Positions 25,844-34,479 of a stretch of DNA of 64,000 bases are shown piece by piece. A program made the position numbers and the translations under genes. The notes beneath the pieces are model-generated. The model was not told the DNA's origin. It worked only from the letters and a program-made list of their open reading frames with translations, and did not search any database. The stretch is from Marisimplicoccus sp038147335 (GTDB taxonomy: Bacteria; Bacteroidota; Bacteroidia; Flavobacteriales; Flavobacteriaceae), in the NCBI GenBank assembly GCA_038147335.1, contig JAYQTK010000002.1:372001-436000 (forward strand), given 5' to 3'. Numbering within the stretch: the first letter of the stretch is position 1; the number at the start of each line of letters is the position of its first letter.

Positions 25844-27890
25844 TTATTGGAAAAAATTCCATACAAGTCCAAATCTTACTGATAAGTCCCTATATGGATT
25901 AAATGGATCAGAATAGTAATCATATCCAGTAAATGAACTATTTAAGATGTTCAACTTTAATAAAAACTCTTGTTTGTTGAATTTTAGCATTAAAGAAAAA
26001 ATCAAATCTTGGGATATTCTCCAATTTCTTTATAATTTTGAGTAACAAACTCAGATATTAAAGGGTTATAATAATCTGCATAAAATTTTGTGAAATAATT
26101 AAATGTCACTCCAGTCTGTATGAACAAGAGAATCTATTAAAAATTTAGAAGAAAACATAATTGTATTTCTAGTTATCCATTCAGGAACATTAATGTTAGA
26201 TAATTCTTCCAATTCAACAATTTGATCTTTTTTTGATATTGAGCAGTATTTAATAATTGAAATTTTTTAAAATCAATATTACTAATAATTTAATTTTATA
26301 ATAATTAATTCAGAATTTATTGATTGATTAGGGTTTAACTCTTCTTTTCTAAAATTTCACCATTTAATTGATTTGTTGTTCTCTAAAAAATGTATAATTA
26401 TCAATTATACTATATTCACCAGAAATTTTAATAAATTTTTAAAAGAAATATCAGAGATAGTTTTGCTGATATTTTTTATTTTTAAATAGTATTATACCAA
26501 TTATAGTCTTCATAATGACTTCTAAATAAAATAAAATTTAAATTTGGAGAGTCTTTCAAATTTATTCCTGATAATTAAAATTTAAAATTTTTAGTAGGTT
26601 CTCCATTCCTAATTCAAATGAATTTGATTTTTAAAATCATTTTTAATGATTTATTTATATCAATTTCAAGATCAAAAAAATTAAAATCTTTTTTCCATCC
26701 AAACTGTAAATTTGACTGATTCTCTTTAATACCAAATGTATATTGATTATTCTCTAGTTCATAATCTTTATAATTATTCTCAAAATTAGTAATAGTATAT
26801 CTAAGATTTATTTTTCCAAGTTTATTTAAATTTGATTGCTAATAAATTTATTATTCTTGTTTTTATAAATCTTGATTGATCATTAATTGATTTAAACCAT
26901 TTTAACTATTCCAAATAAACCTGAGGTGTATGGATCATTGTATTCTAGTTTTTTATATTCATGCGTAAATTGATAGCCTAAGAATAGATTTCCTTTTTTT
27001 TCTTGATCATTAAAAATAATTAATCTTTCTATGTCAGTAAAAAATCTTTTTGAATATAGTGATCCCTCAGCTAAAAGTTTTGATGGTAATCTTGATCTGT
27101 CAAGATATCCATCATAATAAATCATTTTATATGAACCATCATCATTAAAATTTGATTTCCTGAAATTCATCTAATTCACAAAATAATTTGGAGCTTGTTC
27201 AAAAAATATATATCATCTGTTGTTAAGTCCACCATTTTCTTGATTAAAAATATTTTGAGAAGTGACATGAAACTTCCAATTAGTCAAGTCTTTTTTTGAT
27301 TTGAAATTTGAAGAAAATCTAAATTGATTTCCTCTTGATCTAGTATTAACATATTTGCCAAGAGATTTGTATCCTTTATGAGCAATTGTAAAATTATAAT
27401 TTGGACTTAAAATTAATTGAAACAAGATTAATGCATCCAAAATTTGTCCTTGTTCAAAAGTAGATTTTGCAAATAATTTCAGTAAATGGAGTTGGAACTT
27501 ATAATAGCCAATATCATCTTTTTCAAAATAATTGAAAATGTTTTCCTCTTGCACCCATTTTAGGGTAATTTTAATGAGTTAAAATGTATATGCATAGTTT
27601 ATTATATGTATGACCAACATTTGAATTTTAATTAACTCAAAATTATCTTTTCTCAAAAAGTTAAATTTATAGTCTTTAAAAATTGTTAAACTAGTGTCAG
27701 CAGTTTCAATTCTTCCATCCAGATAAAAAATCTTGTATTTATCAAGATTTAATGAATCTTTTGATTCTTTTTGATTATTCTCTTTTTGTTGTTCTTCTTG
27801 AGCTCTTAATTTACCCTCTAAATCTTCAGATTGAGCAAATAAAATTATTGGAGTGAAAAAAAAACTTATTACCAGAAAAAATTTCTGCAT
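25844..27890 (-). pseudogene. Putative outer-membrane porin, many frameshifts
   Basis: The gene starts at 27890 with a signal peptide (ending LFAQ) and a YKIFYLDGRIETADTSLTI segment, continues in other frames with KDDIGYY, STFEQGQ, SPNYNFTIAHKGYKSLG and NIFNQENGGLNN (27213-27554), then a further piece at 26892-27170, and ends with VRFGLVWNFFQ before TAA at 25844-25846. These pieces match one Bacteroidota putative porin of about 680 residues. No piece is long; at least a dozen length changes, mostly in A/T runs, break the frame, and 25855-26890 has no frame longer than a few dozen codons. The ends of the protein are well preserved, so consensus error is possible, but the damage is much denser than elsewhere. 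Confidence 0.7.
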
Positions 27891-27946
27891 CTATTTTGTA
27901 ATTTCATACTAAGGTAAGATTTCTTTTAAAATTTGATTTTATTAAA

Positions 27947-28549
27947 ATGTTAATGAAAAAGTTTTCAAAATTTAAGCATGAAGTAGGAGTAGATGAGGCA
28001 GGAAGAGGAAGTTTAGCAGGACCTGTAACAGCAGCTGCTGTTATTTTAGGAAAAAATTTTAAATGCAAGAATCTTGATGATTCTAAAAAACTTTCCCAAA
28101 GCAAAAGATTAGAGCTTAAAAAATTTATTGAAAAAAATGCATTGGCATATTCAGTTGCATTTGTCAGCTCTTATCAGATTGACAAGAATAATATCTTAAA
28201 CTCTACTTTTGAGGCAATGCATAAGTCAATAGAGGGCTTAAATATTGAACCTGATTTCATTCTAGTTGATGGAAACTTATTTAAGCCATACAGGGATTTA
28301 AAATATAAGTGTATTATCAAAGGTGATCAAAAGTATCAGAATATTGCTGCAGCTTCTATATTAGCAAAAACATATAGAGATGAATATATGTCTAATTTAC
28401 ATATAAAGTTTCCCGAATATAATTGGATAAAAAATAAGGGATATGGAACAAAATTTCATATAGATATGATTACGAAATTTGGCAGAACAAAATACCACAG
28501 AAAATCATTTCAAATTAAGTCTAATCAACAAATTCTTCAATTCAACTAA
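27947..28549 (+). CDS. rnhB: Ribonuclease HII
   Basis: RNase HII removes ribonucleotides from DNA. The 200-residue protein has VGVDEAGRGSLAGPVTAAAV near residue 15 with the first Asp and Glu, LDDSKKLS near residue 45, LVDGN near residue 105 and an IAAASILAKTYRDEYM segment near residue 145 with the later acidic residue. A second ATG lies two codons downstream. The stop shares one base with the following lipoprotein start (TAATG), so the two are coupled. Normal length. Confidence 0.95.
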   Translation: MLMKKFSKFKHEVGVDEAGRGSLAGPVTAAAVILGKNFKCKNLDDSKKLSQSKRLELKKFIEKNALAYSVAFVSSYQIDKNNILNSTFEAMHKSIEGLNIEPDFILVDGNLFKPYRDLKYKCIIKGDQKYQNIAAASILAKTYRDEYMSNLHIKFPEYNWIKNKGYGTKFHIDMITKFGRTKYHRKSFQIKSNQQILQFN

Positions 28550-30969
28550 TGAAATTTCCTTTAAGAATAATATTATTTGTTTTTTTATTAATAACTGCAT
28601 CATGTAGTAAAATTGAAAATTCTAATATTTCCGAATTAGATTTTATTCCTTTAGAGTCAATTAAAATTATCAACATAAATGATTTAAGTGTTACAAAAAA
28701 TATTCTTGAAAACAATCAGCTAATTTCAAATCTTTATCCAAACTCTAAAGTAGTTTATAATAATTTGAATTTACTTTCAAATAGTTTCACTAAAAAAGGA
28801 GTTTTAAGTTTATCTCCATTTAGTAAAGATGAAACAGCCTATACATTTATTAGCAGAGTTGAATTAAGTGACTCAATATTTAATAATGATGACTTTAATA
28901 GAACTTATCAGAACTTTGATATATACTCAAAGAAGAATATTAATAAGACAATTTATAAGACAATCATTGGTGATTTTTATATAAGTTCAGATAATGACAT
29001 AGTCCTGGAAAATATTATAAGAGATCATAAAACAAATAACAAAAAAATAAATCCTGACTTATTAAAAATTTCAAAAACAATAGACAGGGATGATCCATTC
29101 AATTTTTTTATTAAATCAGATGGTTCAAATTCTGGTGATTACAGATCATATAATTTACCCCTATTACCTAAAGTTAAAACTTCATGGATTGGATATGATT
29201 TTGCAAACTCAACTGATATTGTTGAGCTTTCAGGTGTAACTAAATTAGGTGACTCACTTAATTCTAAAATTTCAATTTTAAAAAGTATTTCCTCTAAAAG
29301 TATTATATCTGATAATGTTATTCCTAATACATTTAGATCACTTTTTTCTTTTAATGTAGGAGATTCTGAAAGGTTTATATTCAATCTTAAAAATTACTTT
29401 AAATCAAATAATATTGCTGCTGATGATTATAGTTTTAAATCTATGAATCTTATCAATGATATAAGTATAGTAGATGATCAAGAAAAATTTTTAGTTATTA
29501 GTTTAAAAAATACAGATCAGATTGAAGAATATTTTAATTTTCAAGAAAGCAACTACACAGATATAAATTTTATAAACCTTGATGAAGGCTTAAAATTATT
29601 ATTACAATCTTTTAGTTATGATCCAAAAATAAGCTATTCAACTTTAATTAATAATTTTTTAATTATTGGTAAATCTGTTTCTCAATTAAGAAATATAATT
29701 AATTCAAATAAAATCAATGATGTATTAGGTTTTAATTCTGTTTACACAAATTATAAGAAGAATATATCCTCTAACAATAATTTCAACTGGGTTGTAAATA
29801 CAAAGAATAAAATGAATTCAAGTATAATGAATTCTTTAGATTCAGATTCATATCCTTTTATATCATTTGGTGGTAAATTTAGTCAAGATATAGCACTTTT
29901 AAATTTTGATTTTAAAAAAATAAATACTTTCTCTCAGGAAGGTGAAGCTTATACAGAATTTCTTATTTCATCGGATAGTGAAATAATTTCGGATCCAATT
30001 TGGATAAAAAATCATACTACTAACGAATATGACTTTGTATTTCAAGACATTGAAAACGTATTACATTATTATTCAAATAAGGGTAATCTTATTTGGAGAA
30101 GAAATCTATCTAGCAGAATCATCGGAGATATAAAACAAATTGATACATATAAAAATGGTAGACTCCAAATGCTGTTCAGAACAGAAGATAAATTATATCT
30201 TATTGATAGAAATGGAAATCAGGTCAACGATTTAAGTTTTGATTTAGAATTAGCAGATAACATAAACCCAATTTCAGTTTTTGATTATGAAAGGAATAGA
30301 AATTATAGAGTTGTAGTTTCATACGATAACCAAATAAAAATGTATGATGCAAAGGGAAAAATTGTAAATGGTTTTAGTCCTGATAATTTTTCATCAGATA
30401 TAATTAAAAGTCCAGTTCATATTAGAATTGATGGTAAAGATTATATTGTTATTCAACTAAAAAATGGTGATTTAAAAATTCTTAATAGAAGAGGTGAAGA
30501 CAGAATAGTTGTTGAGAATAAAATTCAGTATAATGATAATACTGTATATTCATATCTAGGCTCATTTACAACTTCTGATAACCAAGGAAATTTAATTCAG
30601 ATTGACACTAATGGAAATTTTAACAGAAATAATCTAAATCTATCCGAGAACAGTATGATTAATATTTATGATGATAAACTCATATATATAAGCGAGGATA
30701 TTTTATCAATTAAAGGTATTAATGTAAAGCTTCCAATTGGCAGATATTCTAAACCTAAAATTTTCAATATATCTGGAAATTTCTATGTTGGAACTACCGA
30801 TCTTAATGATGATAATATCTATCTATATAATGACAATGGAGAGTTAATTGAAGGATTCCCACTAAAAGGAAGTTCATCTTATGATTTGATTGATTCAGAT
30901 ATCGATGGTAAACTTGAGATAATTTCTAAAATCGACAATTTTTCAATTGTATCATATGAAATAAACTAA
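28549..30969 (+). CDS. Large lipoprotein with beta-propeller-like C terminus, unknown
   Basis: The 806-residue protein has a lipoprotein signal (LLITASC, Cys near residue 19). The first half is Asn/Ser-rich and beta-prone, with no family I can name. From about residue 510 it shows repeated strands ending in short loops: IDRNGNQVNDL, YDAKGKIVNG, LNRRGEDRI, IDTNGNFNRN, YNDNGELIEGF and finally LIDSDIDGKLEIIS. These look like blades of a beta-propeller of the PQQ or FG-GAP type. It is coupled to rnhB and converges with lipB with a 4-nt overlap. An outer-membrane or periplasmic location is likely; the role is unknown. Confidence 0.75.
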   Translation: MKFPLRIILFVFLLITASCSKIENSNISELDFIPLESIKIININDLSVTKNILENNQLISNLYPNSKVVYNNLNLLSNSFTKKGVLSLSPFSKDETAYTFISRVELSDSIFNNDDFNRTYQNFDIYSKKNINKTIYKTIIGDFYISSDNDIVLENIIRDHKTNNKKINPDLLKISKTIDRDDPFNFFIKSDGSNSGDYRSYNLPLLPKVKTSWIGYDFANSTDIVELSGVTKLGDSLNSKISILKSISSKSIISDNVIPNTFRSLFSFNVGDSERFIFNLKNYFKSNNIAADDYSFKSMNLINDISIVDDQEKFLVISLKNTDQIEEYFNFQESNYTDINFINLDEGLKLLLQSFSYDPKISYSTLINNFLIIGKSVSQLRNIINSNKINDVLGFNSVYTNYKKNISSNNNFNWVVNTKNKMNSSIMNSLDSDSYPFISFGGKFSQDIALLNFDFKKINTFSQEGEAYTEFLISSDSEIISDPIWIKNHTTNEYDFVFQDIENVLHYYSNKGNLIWRRNLSSRIIGDIKQIDTYKNGRLQMLFRTEDKLYLIDRNGNQVNDLSFDLELADNINPISVFDYERNRNYRVVVSYDNQIKMYDAKGKIVNGFSPDNFSSDIIKSPVHIRIDGKDYIVIQLKNGDLKILNRRGEDRIVVENKIQYNDNTVYSYLGSFTTSDNQGNLIQIDTNGNFNRNNLNLSENSMINIYDDKLIYISEDILSIKGINVKLPIGRYSKPKIFNISGNFYVGTTDLNDDNIYLYNDNGELIEGFPLKGSSSYDLIDSDIDGKLEIISKIDNFSIVSYEIN

Positions 30970-31670
30970 TTATCATAAACTAAATTTGCATCAAAATTTT
31001 TCTCAAAATTTTCAATAATCTTCTCCTTTAGTTCTTCTATGTCTACTTCTTGATTTAAAATATCTTTAATTGAAGTAACACCTTTATCCTTTATTCCACA
31101 TGGTATAATATTATTAAAATAAGTTAAGTCAGAATTTCCATTCAATGAGAATCCGTGCATAGTTACCCATCTACTTGCTCTTATACCAAATGCACATATT
31201 TTTTTAAATTCATTTTGATTTTTCACCCAAACACCAGTTTCTCCTTTAATTGTAAATCCTAAAATGTCGTAAAAACTTAGAGTATCTATAATAGTATTTT
31301 CAAGAGATCTTAAATAAAGATTTATATCAGTAAAAAAATTATCTAAGTCAATTATAGGGTAACCCATAATTTGTCCTGGACCGTGGAATGTTATATCGCC
31401 CCCTCTATTAATTTTAAAAAATTCAATTTCTTTTTCTTTTAATTGATTCTCATTTAAAAGAAGATTTGACATTTCTCCACTTTTTCCAATAGTATAAACT
31501 GGGTTATGCTCTGTGAAAATTAAATAATTGTTGGTTTCTATTTTTTTTTCTAGAGTCCTATTTTGAACTTTTTGATCAATTATTTTTTGAAAAATATCTT
31601 CTTGAAATTTCCAGGCATCAGAAAATGAAGTCCTCCCTATATCTTTAACTATTATTTTTTTATTTTTCAT
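30966..31670 (-). CDS. lipB: Octanoyltransferase LipB
   Basis: LipB moves octanoate from acyl carrier protein to lipoyl domains, the step before LipA. The 234-residue protein contains INRGGDITFHGPGQIMGYP near residue 85 and KKICAFGIRASRWVTMHG near residue 145, with the conserved Lys, and IIPCGI near residue 185, with the catalytic Cys. A TATATTTG promoter lies just upstream on the minus strand (31679-31686). It is divergent from lysS and convergent with the large lipoprotein. Confidence 0.95.
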   Translation of the reverse strand: MKNKKIIVKDIGRTSFSDAWKFQEDIFQKIIDQKVQNRTLEKKIETNNYLIFTEHNPVYTIGKSGEMSNLLLNENQLKEKEIEFFKINRGGDITFHGPGQIMGYPIIDLDNFFTDINLYLRSLENTIIDTLSFYDILGFTIKGETGVWVKNQNEFKKICAFGIRASRWVTMHGFSLNGNSDLTYFNNIIPCGIKDKGVTSIKDILNQEVDIEELKEKIIENFEKNFDANLVYDN

Positions 31671-31678
31671 TAATCATT

Positions 31679-31686
31679 CAAATATA
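31679..31686 (-). promoter_or_regulatory. -7 element TATATTTG of lipB
   Basis: TATATTTG on the minus strand ends 8 nt before the lipB ATG at 31670. No clear -33 box is visible. It faces the lysS promoter in the same 73-nt gap. Confidence 0.65.
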
Positions 31687-31720
31687 GAAATTTGTACTTC
31701 AATGATTATTTTATAAAACC

Positions 31721-31728
31721 TATCTTTG
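31721..31728 (+). promoter_or_regulatory. -7 element TATCTTTG of lysS
   Basis: TATCTTTG fits TAnnTTTG and ends 15 nt before the GTG at 31744. The TTG at 31726 lies inside this element, which argues against it as the lysS start. Confidence 0.65.
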
Positions 31729-31743
31729 TTTAAACAATATATA

Positions 31744-33429
31744 GTGACCGAACAAGAAAAAATAAGGAGAGAAAAACTTGAAGAGCTAAAAAAGCTTGGA
31801 ATTGATCCTTATCCAGCTGAACTTTATCCAGTAACAAATTATTCTACAGATTTAATCACCAAATATGAGGATAAAAAACAAGTAGTAATTGCTGGTAGAA
31901 TTATGTCTAGGCGAATTCAAGGAAACGCTTCTTTTGCAGAAATTTTGGATAGTAAAGGTAGAATTCAAGTATATTTTAACAGAGATGAGATTTGTGAAGG
32001 AGATGATAAAACTAAATATAACTCAGTTTATAAAAGGTTACTTGATATTGGAGATATAATTGGTATAAATGGTGAATTATTTAAAACAAAAGTTGGAGAA
32101 ATCACGGTATTAGTAAAAGATTTCAAAATTCTTAATAAATCACTAAGACCACTTCCATTACCAAAAGTTGATTCTCAAGGAAAGGAATATGATAGTTTTA
32201 CTGATTTAGAACAAAGATACAGACAAAGATATGTTGACCTTATTGTAAACCAAAGTGTAAAGGAAACATTTGTAAAGAGAACAAAAATTATTAATTCGAT
32301 AAGAAATTTTTTAAATAATAAAGATTATCTCGAGGTAGAGACTCCCATTTTACAACCAATTCCAGGTGGAGCAACAGCTAGACCATTTATAACTCATCAC
32401 AATGCATTAGATATACCTCTTTATTTAAGAATTTCAGATGAATTGTTTTTAAAAAAATTGATTGTTGGTGGGTTTGAGGCTGTTTATGAATTCTCTAGAG
32501 ATTTTAGAAATGAAGGAATGGACAGAAATCATAATCCTGAATTTACAATACTTGAACTTTATGTTGCATACAAAGATTATTTCTGGATGATGGAACTCAC
32601 TGAGTCATTAATTGAAAAAGTATGTTTAGAGATTCATGGTAAAACTAAAGTTGAATTTGATTCCAAAAAAATAGATTTTAAGGCTCCATATGAGAGGATA
32701 TCAATTACTGAGGCTATAATCAAATATACTGGTTATGATATCTCAGGTAAAAATGAAAGTGATCTAAGATCCATTTGTAAAGATCTTAATATTGATATAG
32801 ATGATAGTATGGGAGAAGGAAAGTTGATAGATGCAATTTTCGGTAATAAATGTGAAAAAAACTTTATCAATCCTACATTTATAACTGATTATCCTAAATC
32901 AATGAGTCCCCTAACAAAAGAGCACAGATCAAATCCTAATCTCACAGAAAGATTTGAATTAATTGTAAATGGAATGGAAATTGCAAATGCATATTCAGAG
33001 CTTAATGACCCAATTGACCAATTAAAAAGATTTGAGGATCAATTAGAATTAAGTAAGAAAGGTGATGATGAAGCAATGTTTATTGATATGGACTTTATTA
33101 AATCTTTAGAGTATGGAATGCCTCCTACATCAGGAATTGGAATTGGAATTGATAGACTAGTTATGCTTATGACTGATAAAACATCAATTCAAGAAGTTTT
33201 ATTCTTCCCTCAAATGAAACCAATAAAAAAGGAACCCGATATTTCCGAAGATGCAAAGGTTATTTTTAATAGGCTCAAAAATATTGAGCAAATTCTTTTA
33301 GCTGACTTTAAATCAGAATTTGATTTATCAAATAAGAAATGGGATAAAGTTTTAAAAGAGCTTAGGGGAAATGATTTAATAGATATTTTTAAGTCTGATG
33401 ATGGAAGTTTATTCATCAAACCTATTTAA
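31744..33429 (+). CDS. lysS: Lysyl-tRNA synthetase, class II
   Basis: LysS charges tRNA-Lys. I start at the GTG at 31744 (MTEQEKIRREKLEELKKLG), matching the usual N terminus; a TTG at 31726 lies within the promoter. The protein, about 561 residues, has an N-terminal OB fold (VVIAGRIMSRR), class II motif 2 in FEAVYEFSRDFRNEGMDRNH near residue 245, and motif 3 GIGIGIDRLVML near residue 480. A C-terminal extension after PQMKPIKK (about 60 residues) resembles a tail seen in Bacteroidota enzymes. Its last 21 bases overlap the convergent glucosaminidase gene. Confidence 0.95.
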   Translation: MTEQEKIRREKLEELKKLGIDPYPAELYPVTNYSTDLITKYEDKKQVVIAGRIMSRRIQGNASFAEILDSKGRIQVYFNRDEICEGDDKTKYNSVYKRLLDIGDIIGINGELFKTKVGEITVLVKDFKILNKSLRPLPLPKVDSQGKEYDSFTDLEQRYRQRYVDLIVNQSVKETFVKRTKIINSIRNFLNNKDYLEVETPILQPIPGGATARPFITHHNALDIPLYLRISDELFLKKLIVGGFEAVYEFSRDFRNEGMDRNHNPEFTILELYVAYKDYFWMMELTESLIEKVCLEIHGKTKVEFDSKKIDFKAPYERISITEAIIKYTGYDISGKNESDLRSICKDLNIDIDDSMGEGKLIDAIFGNKCEKNFINPTFITDYPKSMSPLTKEHRSNPNLTERFELIVNGMEIANAYSELNDPIDQLKRFEDQLELSKKGDDEAMFIDMDFIKSLEYGMPPTSGIGIGIDRLVMLMTDKTSIQEVLFFPQMKPIKKEPDISEDAKVIFNRLKNIEQILLADFKSEFDLSNKKWDKVLKELRGNDLIDIFKSDDGSLFIKPI

Positions 33430-33936
33430 TTTAAACCTTTCAATTAAACTTATTAATTTCTCAGCATATTTAGGATCAGTTGCATACCCAGCAGCTTTAA
33501 GGCCTAGTGCCCATGACTCATAATCTTTTCTATTTAACTTAAATAATGAACTATACCTGTCCCTTTCAACTAGAAATAAAGAATGGTCTTTGTAAGATCT
33601 TAAAGGATTTTTATATGATCTAAAGCATTCACCTTTTGCATCATCATCATGTGAAATGGATTTTCCTTTCCATCCTTTGTGACACTTAATACCAAAATGA
33701 TTATTTGCTTTTTTTGCAAGAGTACCTTGACCATATCCTGACTCCAGAATTCCTTGAGCTAATGTTATACTTGCAGGTATTTTGTAAAATCTCATGTTTT
33801 TAGTTGCCGCTGGTGCGTATTTCTTGATATATAAGTTTATCTGATCATCAACAGACAGATTACTTTCTGATAAAGGCCTAAATGATGAACATGAAGAAAG
33901 AAATATGAATATTAAAAACAGTAATAATTTTTTCAT
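33409..33936 (-). CDS. Glucosaminidase-domain lipoprotein (peptidoglycan hydrolase)
   Basis: The 175-residue protein has a lipoprotein signal (LIFIFLSSC) and then a GH73-type glucosaminidase domain: PASITLAQGILESGYGQGTL near residue 60 holds the catalytic Glu, followed by ANNHFGIKCHKGWKG and FRSYKNPLRSYKDHSLFL. This enzyme would cut the glycan strands of peptidoglycan. The protein is a bare catalytic domain without LysM repeats. The gene ends inside lysS (21-nt overlap, opposite strand) and is divergent from the DUF4136 lipoprotein gene. Confidence 0.9.
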   Translation of the reverse strand: MKKLLLFLIFIFLSSCSSFRPLSESNLSVDDQINLYIKKYAPAATKNMRFYKIPASITLAQGILESGYGQGTLAKKANNHFGIKCHKGWKGKSISHDDDAKGECFRSYKNPLRSYKDHSLFLVERDRYSSLFKLNRKDYESWALGLKAAGYATDPKYAEKLISLIERFKLNRFDE

Positions 33937-33948
33937 AACTTTAGAATA

Positions 33949-34479
33949 ATGGAAATTATAAAAAAATTATACTCTCAAAAAATAATATTATTCACATTAG
34001 CTTTAATAATTAACTCATGTGGAATTTATGTCCAATATGATTATGATTCTGATGTGGATTTTAATAACTACAATTCATATTCATTCTACGAACCAGATAT
34101 TGAGAAGGTTGAAATTTCCGATCTTGATAAAAAGAGGATTTTAAAATCACTAGATATGGGCCTTAAGTCTAAAGGACTTGAGAGATCTAGTTCTCCTGAT
34201 CTATTAGTTACATTTGAGACTCAATCAAAAGAGAGGGTGTATGTTAATAATTATTTACCCTATGGCTGGAGTCCTTTCTTTTACCGATATCCATACTCAT
34301 CTGGATACTCAAGAGTTCAAGGTACTCTTTATGTTAATTTTATTGATAGTAAGAATCAACAGCTTGTATGGCAAGGTAAAGGTGTAGGAGTATTAAATGA
34401 GTACTCAAAAGATAGAGATAAGATGATTGGTAATTTTGTTTCAAGTATACTTGAAAAATTTCCACCTACAGCTGACTAA
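33949..34479 (+). CDS. DUF4136 family lipoprotein
   Basis: The 176-residue protein has a lipoprotein signal (ALIINSC, Cys near residue 24), followed by YDYDSDVDFNNYNSYSF, a segment near SPDLLVTFET, and SRVQGTLYVNFIDSKNQQLVWQG. This layout matches the DUF4136 family of periplasmic lipoproteins, whose function is not known. It overlaps the convergent alaS stop by 14 nt. Confidence 0.85.
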   Translation: MEIIKKLYSQKIILFTLALIINSCGIYVQYDYDSDVDFNNYNSYSFYEPDIEKVEISDLDKKRILKSLDMGLKSKGLERSSSPDLLVTFETQSKERVYVNNYLPYGWSPFFYRYPYSSGYSRVQGTLYVNFIDSKNQQLVWQGKGVGVLNEYSKDRDKMIGNFVSSILEKFPPTAD

